Origin: Nitrososphaerales archaeon TH5895
Lineage (GTDB): Archaea > Thermoproteota > Nitrososphaeria > Nitrososphaerales > Nitrososphaeraceae
Direction of reading: 5' to 3'
NCBI GenBank assembly: GCA_014523695.1
Contig: JAATVS010000496.1
Coordinates: 1-7,605, forward strand
Length of the DNA: 7,605 nt
Under the pieces are notes generated by a model, which did not search any database, was not told the DNA's origin, and saw only the letters and a program-made list of their open reading frames with translations. Below, piece after piece: positions 1 through 5,949 of the stretch. Within the stretch, counting starts at the first letter, position 1; every line of letters begins with the position of its first letter. A program made the translations under genes and the position numbers.

Positions 1-84
1 CCCCCCTATGATCGTAGCGAGTAAGCCAGCTTCAATTAGCCGAATATTACCAACATCTACTGTTCACAAATATGGTTCAATTCT

Positions 85-92
85 AAAATAAA
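85..92 (-). terminator. Possible T-rich terminator of the leftward transcript
   Basis: On the minus strand this reads TTTATTTT, about 25 bp past the stop of the small frame at 114-341. Archaeal termination commonly uses T-rich stretches without a hairpin. The run is interrupted, so support is weak. Confidence 0.25.
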
Positions 93-113
93 CAATTATG
101 AATCTATGCATAT

Positions 114-341
114 CTATCTTAATTCCTTCAATAGCCTAGCAGAAAATTGGGAACCAGAAGGATCAATTACTTCCTTTATGAACTGTTCAGTTTTATGATT
201 CATATCTACTTCCATATCTATATTGTCATAATTATTGTAATGCTTCTTACACATTATCAATGATGTTTCTACATCATTCCATTTTAGTAAGCAATCGCAG
301 GGTAATAATAACCTGTGCTGGACTTTCAGCAGTAGCAGCAC
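114..341 (-). CDS. Small unrecognised protein downstream of the dehydrogenase
   Basis: I do not recognise this 75-residue frame. It begins 19 bp after the dehydrogenase stop on the same strand, so it could be the second gene of that transcript. The product looks protein-like: a leucine-rich start, a segment with Cys15 and Cys17 followed by KWNDVE, and a charged C-terminal half ending in a basic stretch. The start is a problem. The first usable codon is a GTG at 341, but a strong AGGAGG-like site overlaps it, and no ATG, GTG or TTG lies at normal spacing downstream. The frame stays open without an interrupting stop for ten more codons upstream, almost into the preceding gene, again without a standard start. 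It could be a gene with a non-standard start, the remnant of a longer gene, or non-coding. It does not resemble the C-terminal domain missing from the dehydrogenase. Confidence 0.35.
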   Translation of the reverse strand: MLLLLKVQHRLLLPCDCLLKWNDVETSLIMCKKHYNNYDNIDMEVDMNHKTEQFIKEVIDPSGSQFSARLLKELR

Positions 342-360
342 CTCCTGATCAGATATTGTT

Positions 361-1443
361 TCACTTAGCTATGTCCTTACACAATACTTCTAGCTCAACT
401 CTAGATTGTCTCTGTCTTCTGTAATCTTGATCTACTTCTAATGCTGCAGTCAATATCTTACTCTTTATTGATTTAGATGACTGTAGAAACATCCTGGTGT
501 CCTTTGGTAGACAATGTCCTCCTATTCCATCTCTGGGCTCAAGTATGTTTACATTCCATTTAGTATTGATGGCTTCCCGTAATTGTGGAAAACTTAGATT
601 ATTTGTTTTACAATAGAGATAAAGCTCCTCTGCAAAGGCTATTTGCAAATACCTATGAGCGTTTTCAGCAATTTTAGTTATCTCTGCTATTTCGATATCT
701 GACACAGGATGTAAAGGAATTCCTAAATTTCCATTTTCATTGCTATTATTGCTACTATTGCTTTCATCACTACCACTACGAATACTCTTCCTTTGGCTTA
801 TATTACCTACACTAACATCGGCATCTGCATTATTATTATAACTACTATTGCAAATATCTCCAGTATAAAATTGCAAGGCCGCTCTAAGACAACAATCATG
901 GACTCCTCCTACAACGCGCAACTGATTAACTCCGTGTTCCATCTCTTCTAAAGCATACCATCTATGCGGTGCATGTACAACGTGTAATCTATGGTTAAGC
1001 ATCTCAAATACTTTCTTTGATGTTCCTCTAGGAATAGTACTTTCTATCGACACAAGAGCACCATTTTTGGCTTTCCTTGAAATCTCTTCTATTATGTATA
1101 GCAATCCATCTATCTGAGGTGCGAAAATGTCATCAGGCTTATGTGTAGATACACAAATAATGTATACATCAAAATCACTAAAACTATCTGCTCTTTTTAT
1201 TGATGCTACTTTTTCTGCACGTTCGATAGCCTTCTGTTCGATATCATATCCGTAAGTATCAAATCCTTTCTCTTTTACATATTTTGCAACTGGAAGACCG
1301 AGTTGACCTAGACCTATTATTAAGACTCGAGAATTTCGGAACTCGATTCTATTTGTTATTGTAGGATTCTCATTTGTTACCGTCAGGTCCGAATCAGTAA
1401 TAGTGTCTGAAAATATTTGCCCACTTATCCTGTTGCTTTGCAT
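361..1443 (-). CDS. NAD-dependent nucleotide-sugar dehydrogenase-like protein, short form
   Basis: A 360-aa member of the UDP-glucose/GDP-mannose dehydrogenase superfamily, nearest in style to WecC-type UDP-ManNAc dehydrogenases. The family oxidises a sugar C6 alcohol to a carboxylate with two NAD+, making uronic acids for glycans in the cytoplasm. Visible parts: a Rossmann motif GLGQLG at 44-49; STIPRGT at 135-141, matching the family's STVPPGT; the central helical domain from about 247 with EITKIAEN and IAFAEEL; and the catalytic loop GIGGHCLPKD with Cys311. Two oddities stand out. A Ser/Asn/Asp-rich low-complexity insert lies at about 198-240 between the NAD and central domains. The protein also ends about 50 residues after the catalytic Cys, so the C-terminal UDP-binding domain of roughly 100 residues is absent. 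It may be an archaeal short family with altered substrate; activity is not assured. The ATG at 1443 is the only Met before the Rossmann fold and sits about 33 bp from a TATA box. Confidence 0.85.
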   Translation of the reverse strand: MQSNRISGQIFSDTITDSDLTVTNENPTITNRIEFRNSRVLIIGLGQLGLPVAKYVKEKGFDTYGYDIEQKAIERAEKVASIKRADSFSDFDVYIICVSTHKPDDIFAPQIDGLLYIIEEISRKAKNGALVSIESTIPRGTSKKVFEMLNHRLHVVHAPHRWYALEEMEHGVNQLRVVGGVHDCCLRAALQFYTGDICNSSYNNNADADVSVGNISQRKSIRSGSDESNSSNNSNENGNLGIPLHPVSDIEIAEITKIAENAHRYLQIAFAEELYLYCKTNNLSFPQLREAINTKWNVNILEPRDGIGGHCLPKDTRMFLQSSKSIKSKILTAALEVDQDYRRQRQSRVELEVLCKDIAK

Positions 1444-1470
1444 TAGTTTATATTTGAAAATACAGGCTCC

Positions 1471-1480
1471 TTTATATAAA
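1471..1480 (-). promoter_or_regulatory. TATA box for the dehydrogenase gene
   Basis: TTTATATAAA is a near-ideal archaeal TATA box, itself palindromic, centred about 33 bp upstream of the dehydrogenase ATG. Transcription would start about 25 bp downstream, near 1446-1452, giving an almost leaderless mRNA. Its upstream half (1476-1480) lies inside the 32-bp palindrome, so a protein bound there should hinder TBP. Confidence 0.6.
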
Positions 1481-1507
1481 CATAACTGACTGGTCAGTTA
1501 TGTTTAT
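1476..1507. promoter_or_regulatory. Perfect 32-bp palindrome, candidate TetR operator
   Basis: The left arm ATAAACATAACTGAC (1476-1490) and right arm GTCAGTTATGTTTAT (1493-1507) are exact reverse complements around a TG centre. The core TGACTGGTCA has the symmetry and size expected for a TetR-family dimer site, and a TetR gene lies in the same locus (2827-3426). The palindrome fills the spacer between two divergent genes, and its ends overlap the TATA-like boxes facing each of them. It has no loop of useful length and no T-run, so a terminator is unlikely. That the local TetR binds it is inference. Confidence 0.75.
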
Positions 1508-1510
1508 TAA
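1503..1510 (+). promoter_or_regulatory. TATA-like box for the membrane protein gene
   Basis: TTTATTAA is centred about 25 bp before the ATG at 1532, the right distance for a leaderless transcript. It overlaps the right end of the palindrome (1503-1507), mirroring the arrangement on the other side. A second TATA-like string, CTATATAA at 1519-1526, would put the start of transcription near 1548 and favour the ATG at 1556. Confidence 0.4.
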
Positions 1511-1531
1511 CTAGCATTCTATATAACAGTT

Positions 1532-2734
1532 ATGCGTACGTTACGAGGCAAAGTCATGGTTCTTAACGACATTTTTTCCAAAAAACATAATATGACCGCA
1601 ATCATAACTATGTTAATTATAGCTACTTGCGGCTCATTTCTGCAAATAGCAGGTACAAGTTGGGATGTTACTTCTCATATTATGCAAGAGCCTGAGACTT
1701 TCTTTACGCCATCGCATACGGTTCTTTATGCAGGAGTCGGTTTACTAACAATCGCAGCAGGAACAAGCGGATTCTTGTTAATTAGAAATAATGAACTTAG
1801 AGGAAGGTCATTTGCTACACCAATGAAACTTCTTATTATAGGATCAACAATGTCTTTGGCAGCTGGACCGTCTGACTTTCTTTGGCATGAAACCTTTGGT
1901 GTTGATGGGCTATTGAGTCCACCACATTTAGCATTGATTACTGGAATGCTAATAAATGCAGTCGCAACAGTTGTAGGCCTTGCAAGGATAGGTGTACATG
2001 CAACTTCGTCTTCTAGGCAGCGATTGATTAAAGCTGCAATGGTTCCCGCATTTGCAGCATTATGGTTCACAACTATATGGTATGTTTATATGTTCTCTCT
2101 TCCGTTTTCGGATGGAGAAAACTTTCAATTTAACCTGAATCCTACCATTGCTTCATTAATTGCAATTGTAACATTACCTCTACTCAGCTCTATCATATTC
2201 CTTACTGCATCCAAGAGTATAGGAAGGTTTGGTGCTGGAACTATTGTTTCAGCTTTGGTAGTTGGCATCAATATCTTTGCAAATATTGTTCCTAGTCAAG
2301 GTATGATGATCTCTATTCTACCTTGGTATTTCATAATAGCTATCTTACCTGCACTAATTGCAGATATTATCTTGAATAATTCGACTACAAAATCAAAATT
2401 AGGACTAAGAGCGTCAGAATTAGTAGCTGGGATATTAGTCAGTTCAGTATTCTATATATTTAATTATCCAATGCTTACATGGGCATTTGCAATTCCTCTT
2501 GATATGCCAATAGCCAATCTACAAGGGATGCAAGCAGTAGCTAGCTTAACATCCAACTTTCTTAGCACATTGCCTGTTATGCTATCAATAACTTTAGTGC
2601 CGGCCGCGTTGATGGGATTATTAGGAGCTCTTTTTGTTTCAAAGAAGATAACTATTCCTACCTTTCAAAATCAACAACTACAACCACCTGAATTCATACG
2701 CAAGAAAAACGAGGAAATAAATCGAATAAGGTAA
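1532..2734 (+). CDS. Ten-helix integral membrane protein with duplicated W-D-H motif
   Basis: A polytopic membrane protein of 400 aa that I cannot assign to a named family. Hydrophobic stretches at roughly 22-42, 64-86, 97-113, 133-152, 167-189, 203-226, 235-252, 258-281, 296-320 and 341-370 suggest about ten helices; the C-terminal tail is hydrophilic and basic. Two similar segments follow helices 1 and 3. The first has Trp44, Asp45, His49, Glu53 and then TPSH with His62. The second has Asp115, Trp118, His119, Glu120 and then SPPH with His132. Both are followed by a new helix with a Leu...Gly pattern. Conserved His/Asp/Glu at the membrane face could bind a metal or a polar substrate, but this is inference. 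Its promoter shares the palindrome with the dehydrogenase, and the TetR gene follows 92 bp downstream. Start choice is open: ATG 1532 suits a leaderless mRNA, while ATG 1556 has GAGG seven bases upstream. Confidence 0.85.
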   Translation: MRTLRGKVMVLNDIFSKKHNMTAIITMLIIATCGSFLQIAGTSWDVTSHIMQEPETFFTPSHTVLYAGVGLLTIAAGTSGFLLIRNNELRGRSFATPMKLLIIGSTMSLAAGPSDFLWHETFGVDGLLSPPHLALITGMLINAVATVVGLARIGVHATSSSRQRLIKAAMVPAFAALWFTTIWYVYMFSLPFSDGENFQFNLNPTIASLIAIVTLPLLSSIIFLTASKSIGRFGAGTIVSALVVGINIFANIVPSQGMMISILPWYFIIAILPALIADIILNNSTTKSKLGLRASELVAGILVSSVFYIFNYPMLTWAFAIPLDMPIANLQGMQAVASLTSNFLSTLPVMLSITLVPAALMGLLGALFVSKKITIPTFQNQQLQPPEFIRKKNEEINRIR

Positions 2735-2770
2735 CTCCTGAAATGATTTTTGTCCACTATAATATTGTTT

Positions 2771-2820
2771 GGAGTAAAAAGGAAAAGAATAAGAAAGGAA
2801 AAGAGGAGAGGAGAGAGTAA
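2771..2820 (+). other. Polypurine tract before the TetR gene
   Basis: 47 of these 50 bases are A or G on the plus strand, the three exceptions being T at 2775, 2790 and 2818. The end of the tract (AGAGGAGAGGAGAG, about 2802-2815) would serve as a Shine-Dalgarno region roughly 11 bp before the TTG at 2827. The rest is far longer than a ribosome site needs. Confidence 0.6.
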
Positions 2821-2826
2821 AATATT

Positions 2827-3426
2827 TTGTGTCCAAAAGTGTCTGCTCAGTATAAAATAGAAGTTAAAGGTAAAATAGTTGAATCAGCATTGATTGCTTT
2901 TTCAAAGTATGGATATGATAAAACTAGAATGGATGATATAGCAGAGACTGCTAGGGTGAGCAAGGGCACATTATATCTTTATTTTAGAAGTAAAGAAGAA
3001 TTATTTTATGCCATATCTGAAACAAATATTCTTAGATTAAAGGAACAATTATCCACACTAATGGCGACTAGGAAAGAAGAATTGATACCAAACGCAGAGA
3101 AGTTTTATGAAAACTTTCATAACGAAATGGGACAAGACTTTGAAAAAGTTTTTTTTGAAATAATTGCTGAATCCGCACGTAATCCTAGGTTAAAAAGGAT
3201 GCTTTATGAACACAGATTAAGAACAATTGACATAGTAACAGAATATCTAAATTTACAAGTGGAAAAAGATCTTTTTGCCAAAGATGTGGATACTAAAGCT
3301 ATATCAGCCGGTCTTGTCTCCCTTTTCAATGGGCTATCTATAAGCAAAGTATCTGGTATGAGTGAATCTAGCAACAAGCAAGCATGGAAGGAAACTATAA
3401 GGGCCATTTTTCAGGGCATGAGTTAA
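2827..3426 (+). CDS. TetR/AcrR-family transcriptional regulator
   Basis: A 199-aa one-domain-plus-sensor repressor of normal TetR length. Residues about 14-60 are a textbook TetR DNA-binding domain: ALIAFSKYGYDKTRMDDIA followed by the helix-turn-helix ARVSKGTLYLYFRSKEELF. The remaining helical part (about 65-199) is the dimerisation and ligand-binding domain, which does not reveal the ligand. Such proteins usually bind a palindrome and release it when a small hydrophobic or cationic ligand binds. The start is a TTG with a strong purine-rich ribosome site about 11 bp upstream; a GTG at 2839 is the only near alternative, and no ATG is available. It lies 92 bp after the membrane protein gene, possibly in the same transcript. 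No copy of the 32-bp palindrome sits before it, so regulation by that operator would come only through read-through from the 1532 promoter. Confidence 0.93.
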   Translation: MCPKVSAQYKIEVKGKIVESALIAFSKYGYDKTRMDDIAETARVSKGTLYLYFRSKEELFYAISETNILRLKEQLSTLMATRKEELIPNAEKFYENFHNEMGQDFEKVFFEIIAESARNPRLKRMLYEHRLRTIDIVTEYLNLQVEKDLFAKDVDTKAISAGLVSLFNGLSISKVSGMSESSNKQAWKETIRAIFQGMS

Positions 3427-3474
3427 TAATCATCTCCCCACCAAACATGATATTATCAAGCTTTATCGACAGAC

Positions 3475-3480
3475 TTTTTT
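3475..3480 (+). terminator. T6 terminator after the TetR gene
   Basis: A run of six T about 50 bp past the TetR stop, in an AT-rich convergent spacer. Oligo-T is the usual archaeal termination signal. The spacer (3427-3655) holds nothing else gene-like, only three tandem AACTAT hexamers at 3506-3523. Confidence 0.45.
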
Positions 3481-3505
3481 AAAAGATGTTTGCTAACATG
3501 TTGAA

Positions 3506-3523
3506 AACTATAACTATAACTAT
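3506..3523. repeat. Three tandem AACTAT hexamers
   Basis: The hexamer AACTAT occurs three times in perfect tandem in the spacer between the convergent TetR and protease genes. It is probably simple slippage sequence; no function is visible. Confidence 0.5.
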
Positions 3524-3655
3524 ATTATTTATACAGTCATATAATTAAAGTATTCTTATAGTTGTTATAATCACAGTCAGTCTTCTATATCAGGAAACTC
3601 ACATTTTTCTATACATACCAGTTTCTGTACATATGCTTGAATATAATATTAAACA

Positions 3656-4468
3656 TTAACATACTACGAAATGTGCCTCTGGATATTGTGGATTATTGCT
3701 AACATCCACAAGTCTCCAATAATTTGCTGCAAGTACTCCATTGACTTCACAAGTAGATATGTTTCCTGTGCCACCATCAGTGCTCTCAGACATAAGGTTA
3801 CCGTCAAAATTCGCATGGCCTAGGCCTAGGACATGTCCGATTTCATGTCGTGCGATTTGTTCTAGCTCAGAATTCTGAAATCTATCGCCAAAAATGCCCC
3901 CCGAAAGTGTTACTTCAATACTATCAATAAATCCCTTATTATCAAAATTAAATTCCGTTTTTCCAGCGGCTATGGGATCCCCATAATCAAATTCTTCGTC
4001 GTTAGCATCTTCATTGCTATCAGAAAATCCTATTTCTAAGTCAGCCTCGTTGCTGCTGTCATCTTGTTTCTCTACAAATATCAAATTGTCAATCAATAAA
4101 TCCCAGTCCTGTATCGCATTACGTACAGATTGTTTGCTATCTTCATCTCCTTCACCGCTTATTCTGTATTCTAGTACACCATCTGAAATCTTGTCTGACC
4201 AAGCACAGCATATTTGCAATAGATTCAATTCATCTATATCTATATCATCATTGGTACCATCGTCATCTTCATCATCATTATCCCTAGTATTTTCTTTGTC
4301 ATTATCATCATCGTCTTCTTGATTATCATCCACAGATGCCATTACTGGTGTTAATGATGAGGTTATTGTTGCAGAAGGGATTACGGATGATGATAGTAAA
4401 ATCAAAGCAAGCAATAGACACGAAGTAGAAAAAGAGAAAGCAAAGATAATGTTATACTTCATTCTCAT
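3656..4468 (-). CDS. Secreted matrixin-like zinc metalloprotease
   Basis: A 270-aa exported metallopeptidase of the metzincin clan. The N-terminus has a basic start, a hydrophobic stretch at about 7-30 and a likely signal peptidase site near PVMA-S (after Ala44). Residues about 47-80 are an Asp/Glu/Asn-rich linker of very low complexity. The catalytic domain follows: the zinc site HEIGHVLGLGH places His208, His212 and His218 as ligands and Glu209 as general base, and GNLMSE with Met226 is the Met-turn. Spacing and motif match the HExxHxxGxxH pattern of matrixins. Cys87, Cys88, Cys240 and Cys270 could form disulphides outside the cell. No prodomain cysteine switch (PRCGxPD) is seen. The gene stands alone: it converges on the TetR gene and lies 244 bp from its upstream neighbour. 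Its role is probably extracellular protein turnover or processing of surface proteins; the substrate is unknown. ATG at 4468 was chosen; a second ATG two codons later makes little difference. Confidence 0.9.
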   Translation of the reverse strand: MRMKYNIIFAFSFSTSCLLLALILLSSSVIPSATITSSLTPVMASVDDNQEDDDDNDKENTRDNDDEDDDGTNDDIDIDELNLLQICCAWSDKISDGVLEYRISGEGDEDSKQSVRNAIQDWDLLIDNLIFVEKQDDSSNEADLEIGFSDSNEDANDEEFDYGDPIAAGKTEFNFDNKGFIDSIEVTLSGGIFGDRFQNSELEQIARHEIGHVLGLGHANFDGNLMSESTDGGTGNISTCEVNGVLAANYWRLVDVSNNPQYPEAHFVVC

Positions 4469-4511
4469 TTCATGAATTCTATTCTTCTTATCAATCCCGA
4501 GATATATTTTT

Positions 4512-4522
4512 TAATATTTAAA
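4512..4522 (-). promoter_or_regulatory. Putative TATA box of the protease gene
   Basis: On the minus strand this reads TTTAAATATTA, about 45 bp before the protease ATG, giving a predicted transcript start near 4490 and a leader of about 20 bases. A 6-bp inverted repeat (AGGATA at 4522-4527, TATCCT at 4537-4542) lies immediately upstream. The rest of the 244-bp spacer (4469-4712) shows no gene. Confidence 0.35.
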
Positions 4523-4712
4523 GGATATTCCGGTGTTATCCTAGGAATCGAAGAAAGCAAACACTCAAACTCAAAATTGGATAAGTATAAGAAAGATAGC
4601 ATACAAAAGGTAGATAGTATTGATTATAGCAACTGATAAAGTTAATATAACTCAGGTACATTATTTTCTTCTGTGAGATTAATAGTCAACCCAGAGCCAT
4701 ATTATGATATTC

Positions 4713-5276
4713 TCATACGTGACCAAATAACGCCCTGACAAATCTATTATCAAAATGTTCATCTAATTGAACGAAACTGGATGCTTCGAACATTGGACCT
4801 AATTCCTCAACTATATCGGGTCGTTCTGGATTCTGCGGATCGGAACCATCTGAGCCAGATCGCCGTGGCGCTAATCTCATGTGAAGAGCATATGCCAATC
4901 CAATAAGACGATCTATTTTTAGCCATATATCTTGATCGAGACCAATAAAACTAGCAGATCGACAAAAGACATGCCATCTGGGATATCCAAAGTGAATAGA
5001 ATCCATCATATGCACCCTGTCATCACTAGGCCTTCTTGGCTGATTGGTTTCTACATCTGAGAAATCGTCAAATAGTACGCCTTGGCCAAAATACTCGAAT
5101 GCCTTTTGAATCAGTACATCATCATCTAATTTTTCATTTATCATATTCAACTGATTCTCAGACAGTAAGCTAATAGCGTTTATTAAATCGTCAGACATGT
5201 TTATTCTATCTTGGAAATTTTGTGGATAATTTTGCATATTCATTTCGTTACGATCAGTTAACCAACCAGACAACAA
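4713..5276 (-). CDS. Unrecognised 187-aa protein, start uncertain
   Basis: I do not recognise a family. The product appears soluble, with no signal peptide or membrane helix. An Asn/Gln/Met-rich N-terminal third precedes a region rich in Asp and Phe (FDDFSDVE), then a Trp/His/Arg-rich core (HFGYPRWHVFCRSASFIG), a hydrophobic helix (IDRLIGLAYALHMRLA) and a Gly/Ser/Asp/Pro-rich loop before a short C-terminal helix. The coordinates use a TTG start at 5276; ATG codons at 5243 and 5237 are alternatives. The frame continues upstream to 5351 with convincing protein-like sequence (for example NPRFGEVPSHIDN) but no standard start codon, and then meets an in-frame TGA at 5352-5354. Beyond that TGA the same frame runs back to a TTG at 5390, just where a TATA box predicts transcription to begin. 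The gene may therefore be 5'-damaged, or may start within the conserved part. Confidence 0.6.
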   Translation of the reverse strand: MLSGWLTDRNEMNMQNYPQNFQDRINMSDDLINAISLLSENQLNMINEKLDDDVLIQKAFEYFGQGVLFDDFSDVETNQPRRPSDDRVHMMDSIHFGYPRWHVFCRSASFIGLDQDIWLKIDRLIGLAYALHMRLAPRRSGSDGSDPQNPERPDIVEELGPMFEASSFVQLDEHFDNRFVRALFGHV

Positions 5277-5412
5277 TCCCGACTCAAATCTCTCTGCATT
5301 ATCAATATGAGAAGGAACTTCACCAAAACGTGGATTAAATAGACGATCAAATCAGTACCAAAAATCGATAATTCGCCTTTTATTAGTCAATATGACTCAT
5401 AGAGATATTTCA

Positions 5413-5420
5413 TATTTAAA
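5413..5420 (-). promoter_or_regulatory. TATA-like box upstream of the 187-aa gene
   Basis: The minus strand reads TTTAAATA. Transcription would start about 25 bp downstream, near 5391, which is next to the TTG at 5390 that opens the longer, TGA-interrupted frame. This supports the view that the gene once began there. Confidence 0.35.
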
Positions 5421-5466
5421 GTACAAGGCTCAAGATAGATTATTGTAACAGTGTGATATAGATAGA

Positions 5467-5520
5467 AAATAAAATTTTTGAGATACTAGTCTCACTGTAT
5501 CAATTGAAATTGTGATGAGA
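5467..5520 (-). terminator. Possible stem and T-rich terminator after the small unknown gene
   Basis: An interrupted inverted repeat (TCTCA 5490-5494 with TGAGA 5516-5520, and CAATT 5501-5505 with AATTG 5508-5512) is followed on the minus strand by a T-rich run (TTTTATTTT, 5466-5474). It lies about 40 bp past the stop of the gene at 5559-5810. The stem is imperfect, so the T-run is the better part of the evidence. Confidence 0.3.
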
Positions 5521-5558
5521 TGATAATATAGACGCGTTCTGTAATATAATACTATTCA

Positions 5559-5810
5559 CTATAGAGTAGCCACTATAATATCGTATGAGCAGTGATAACT
5601 ATAAACATATTCTGTAGATTCTTCTGCTGACTTCTGGACACTACAATCGTTTGATTGTTGGGCAGGTGATCTTTCCGGAACAAACACTTCACCCTCAGGT
5701 TCTTTAACCATGGATGGACCAAAGAAAATTACTGCATTATGGAAATTTGATTTTGGATACCTTGGTACCATTTTGGGAACAGGTACTGCGACCTTAACTA
5801 TATTTGCCAT
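5559..5810 (-). CDS. Small unrecognised 83-aa protein
   Basis: No family is recognised. The product begins MANIVKVAVPVPKMVPRYP and has a proline-rich, basic N-terminal half with a hydrophobic AVIFFG patch, then a polar Ser/Glu/Gln-rich segment and a Tyr-rich tail with Cys59 and Cys76. There is no signal peptide or clear membrane helix. The frame stays open to an ATG at 5918, but those 36 extra residues are rich in His, Arg and Ile and look less like protein. A TATA-like ATTTAAA at 5865-5871 predicts a start of transcription near 5843, inside that extension, so ATG 5810 is preferred. An AGGAGG at 5850-5855 has no start codon at normal spacing; TTG 5834 is 15 bases away. It may be coding, but its short length and unfamiliar sequence keep confidence low. 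Confidence 0.45.
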   Translation of the reverse strand: MANIVKVAVPVPKMVPRYPKSNFHNAVIFFGPSMVKEPEGEVFVPERSPAQQSNDCSVQKSAEESTEYVYSYHCSYDIIVATL

Positions 5811-5864
5811 CGTCCACACTAAGAAGCGGTGCAAACGATGAAAAATAATCCTCCTAAAATGATG

Positions 5865-5871
5865 ATTTAAA
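5865..5871 (-). promoter_or_regulatory. TATA-like box for the small unknown gene
   Basis: TTTAAAT on the minus strand, about 55 bp before ATG 5810, giving a predicted leader of about 33 bases. Weak evidence, used mainly to choose between start codons. Confidence 0.3.
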
Positions 5872-5918
5872 GGGATATGAATTGAATTCGCCTTTAAAGA
5901 TTCAATCCAGAGTATCAC

Positions 5919-5935
5919 AAAAAATCAGCAAAAAA
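5919..5935 (-). terminator. Double T6 terminator after the two-helix membrane protein gene
   Basis: On the minus strand two runs of six T, separated by five bases, begin 15 bp after the stop codon at 5950. Tandem oligo-T runs are a typical strong archaeal termination signal. Their position argues that the genes at 5559 and 5950 are transcribed separately. Confidence 0.6.
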
Positions 5936-5949
5936 TGAACCTATTCCTA

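Larger units (their letters stand above)
5277..5558. other. Spacer containing an open upstream extension, a promoter and a possible terminator
   Basis: No complete gene is seen in this 282-bp stretch. It holds the protein-like extension of the 4713-5276 frame (5277-5351), the interrupting TGA (5352-5354), a further 12 open codons back to TTG 5388-5390, a TATA-like box (5413-5420) and a stem with a T-rich run that could end the transcript from 5559-5810. Confidence 0.5.

Noticed and set aside
74..83. GGTTCAATTC, similar to a tRNA T-loop
   Set aside because: No matching acceptor, D or anticodon arms around it.
1..113. Possible gene end at the left edge, including a plus frame open from the edge to about 90 and a protein-like minus frame (VDVGNIRLIEAG)
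   Set aside because: Too short, two frames compete, and neither has a clear start or family match. Sequence to the left is needed.
720..840. Trinucleotide-like repeats (ATT/ACT-rich) around 720-860 as a possible microsatellite or intergenic break
   Set aside because: The reading frame continues through the region, so it is treated as the low-complexity insert of the dehydrogenase.
1726..2070. Open frame of 114 codons on the minus strand
   Set aside because: It lies wholly inside and antisense to the membrane protein gene, whose protein is much more convincing.
3204..3407. Open frame of 67 codons on the minus strand
   Set aside because: Antisense shadow of the TetR gene, with no independent signals.
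4014..4322. Serine-rich open frame on the plus strand
   Set aside because: It is the complement of the Asp/Asn/Glu-rich part of the metalloprotease; the Ser-rich content is a by-product of GAT/GAC repeats.
4522..4542. 6-bp inverted repeat AGGATA/TATCCT upstream of the protease promoter
   Set aside because: Arms of this length arise by chance in AT-rich DNA; kept only as a note in the promoter entry.
4712..5588. CTCATACG at 4712-4719 and its complement CGTATGAG at 5581-5588 near the ends of two genes, as possible element ends
   Set aside because: Only 8 bp, partly inside coding sequence, with no transposase between them.
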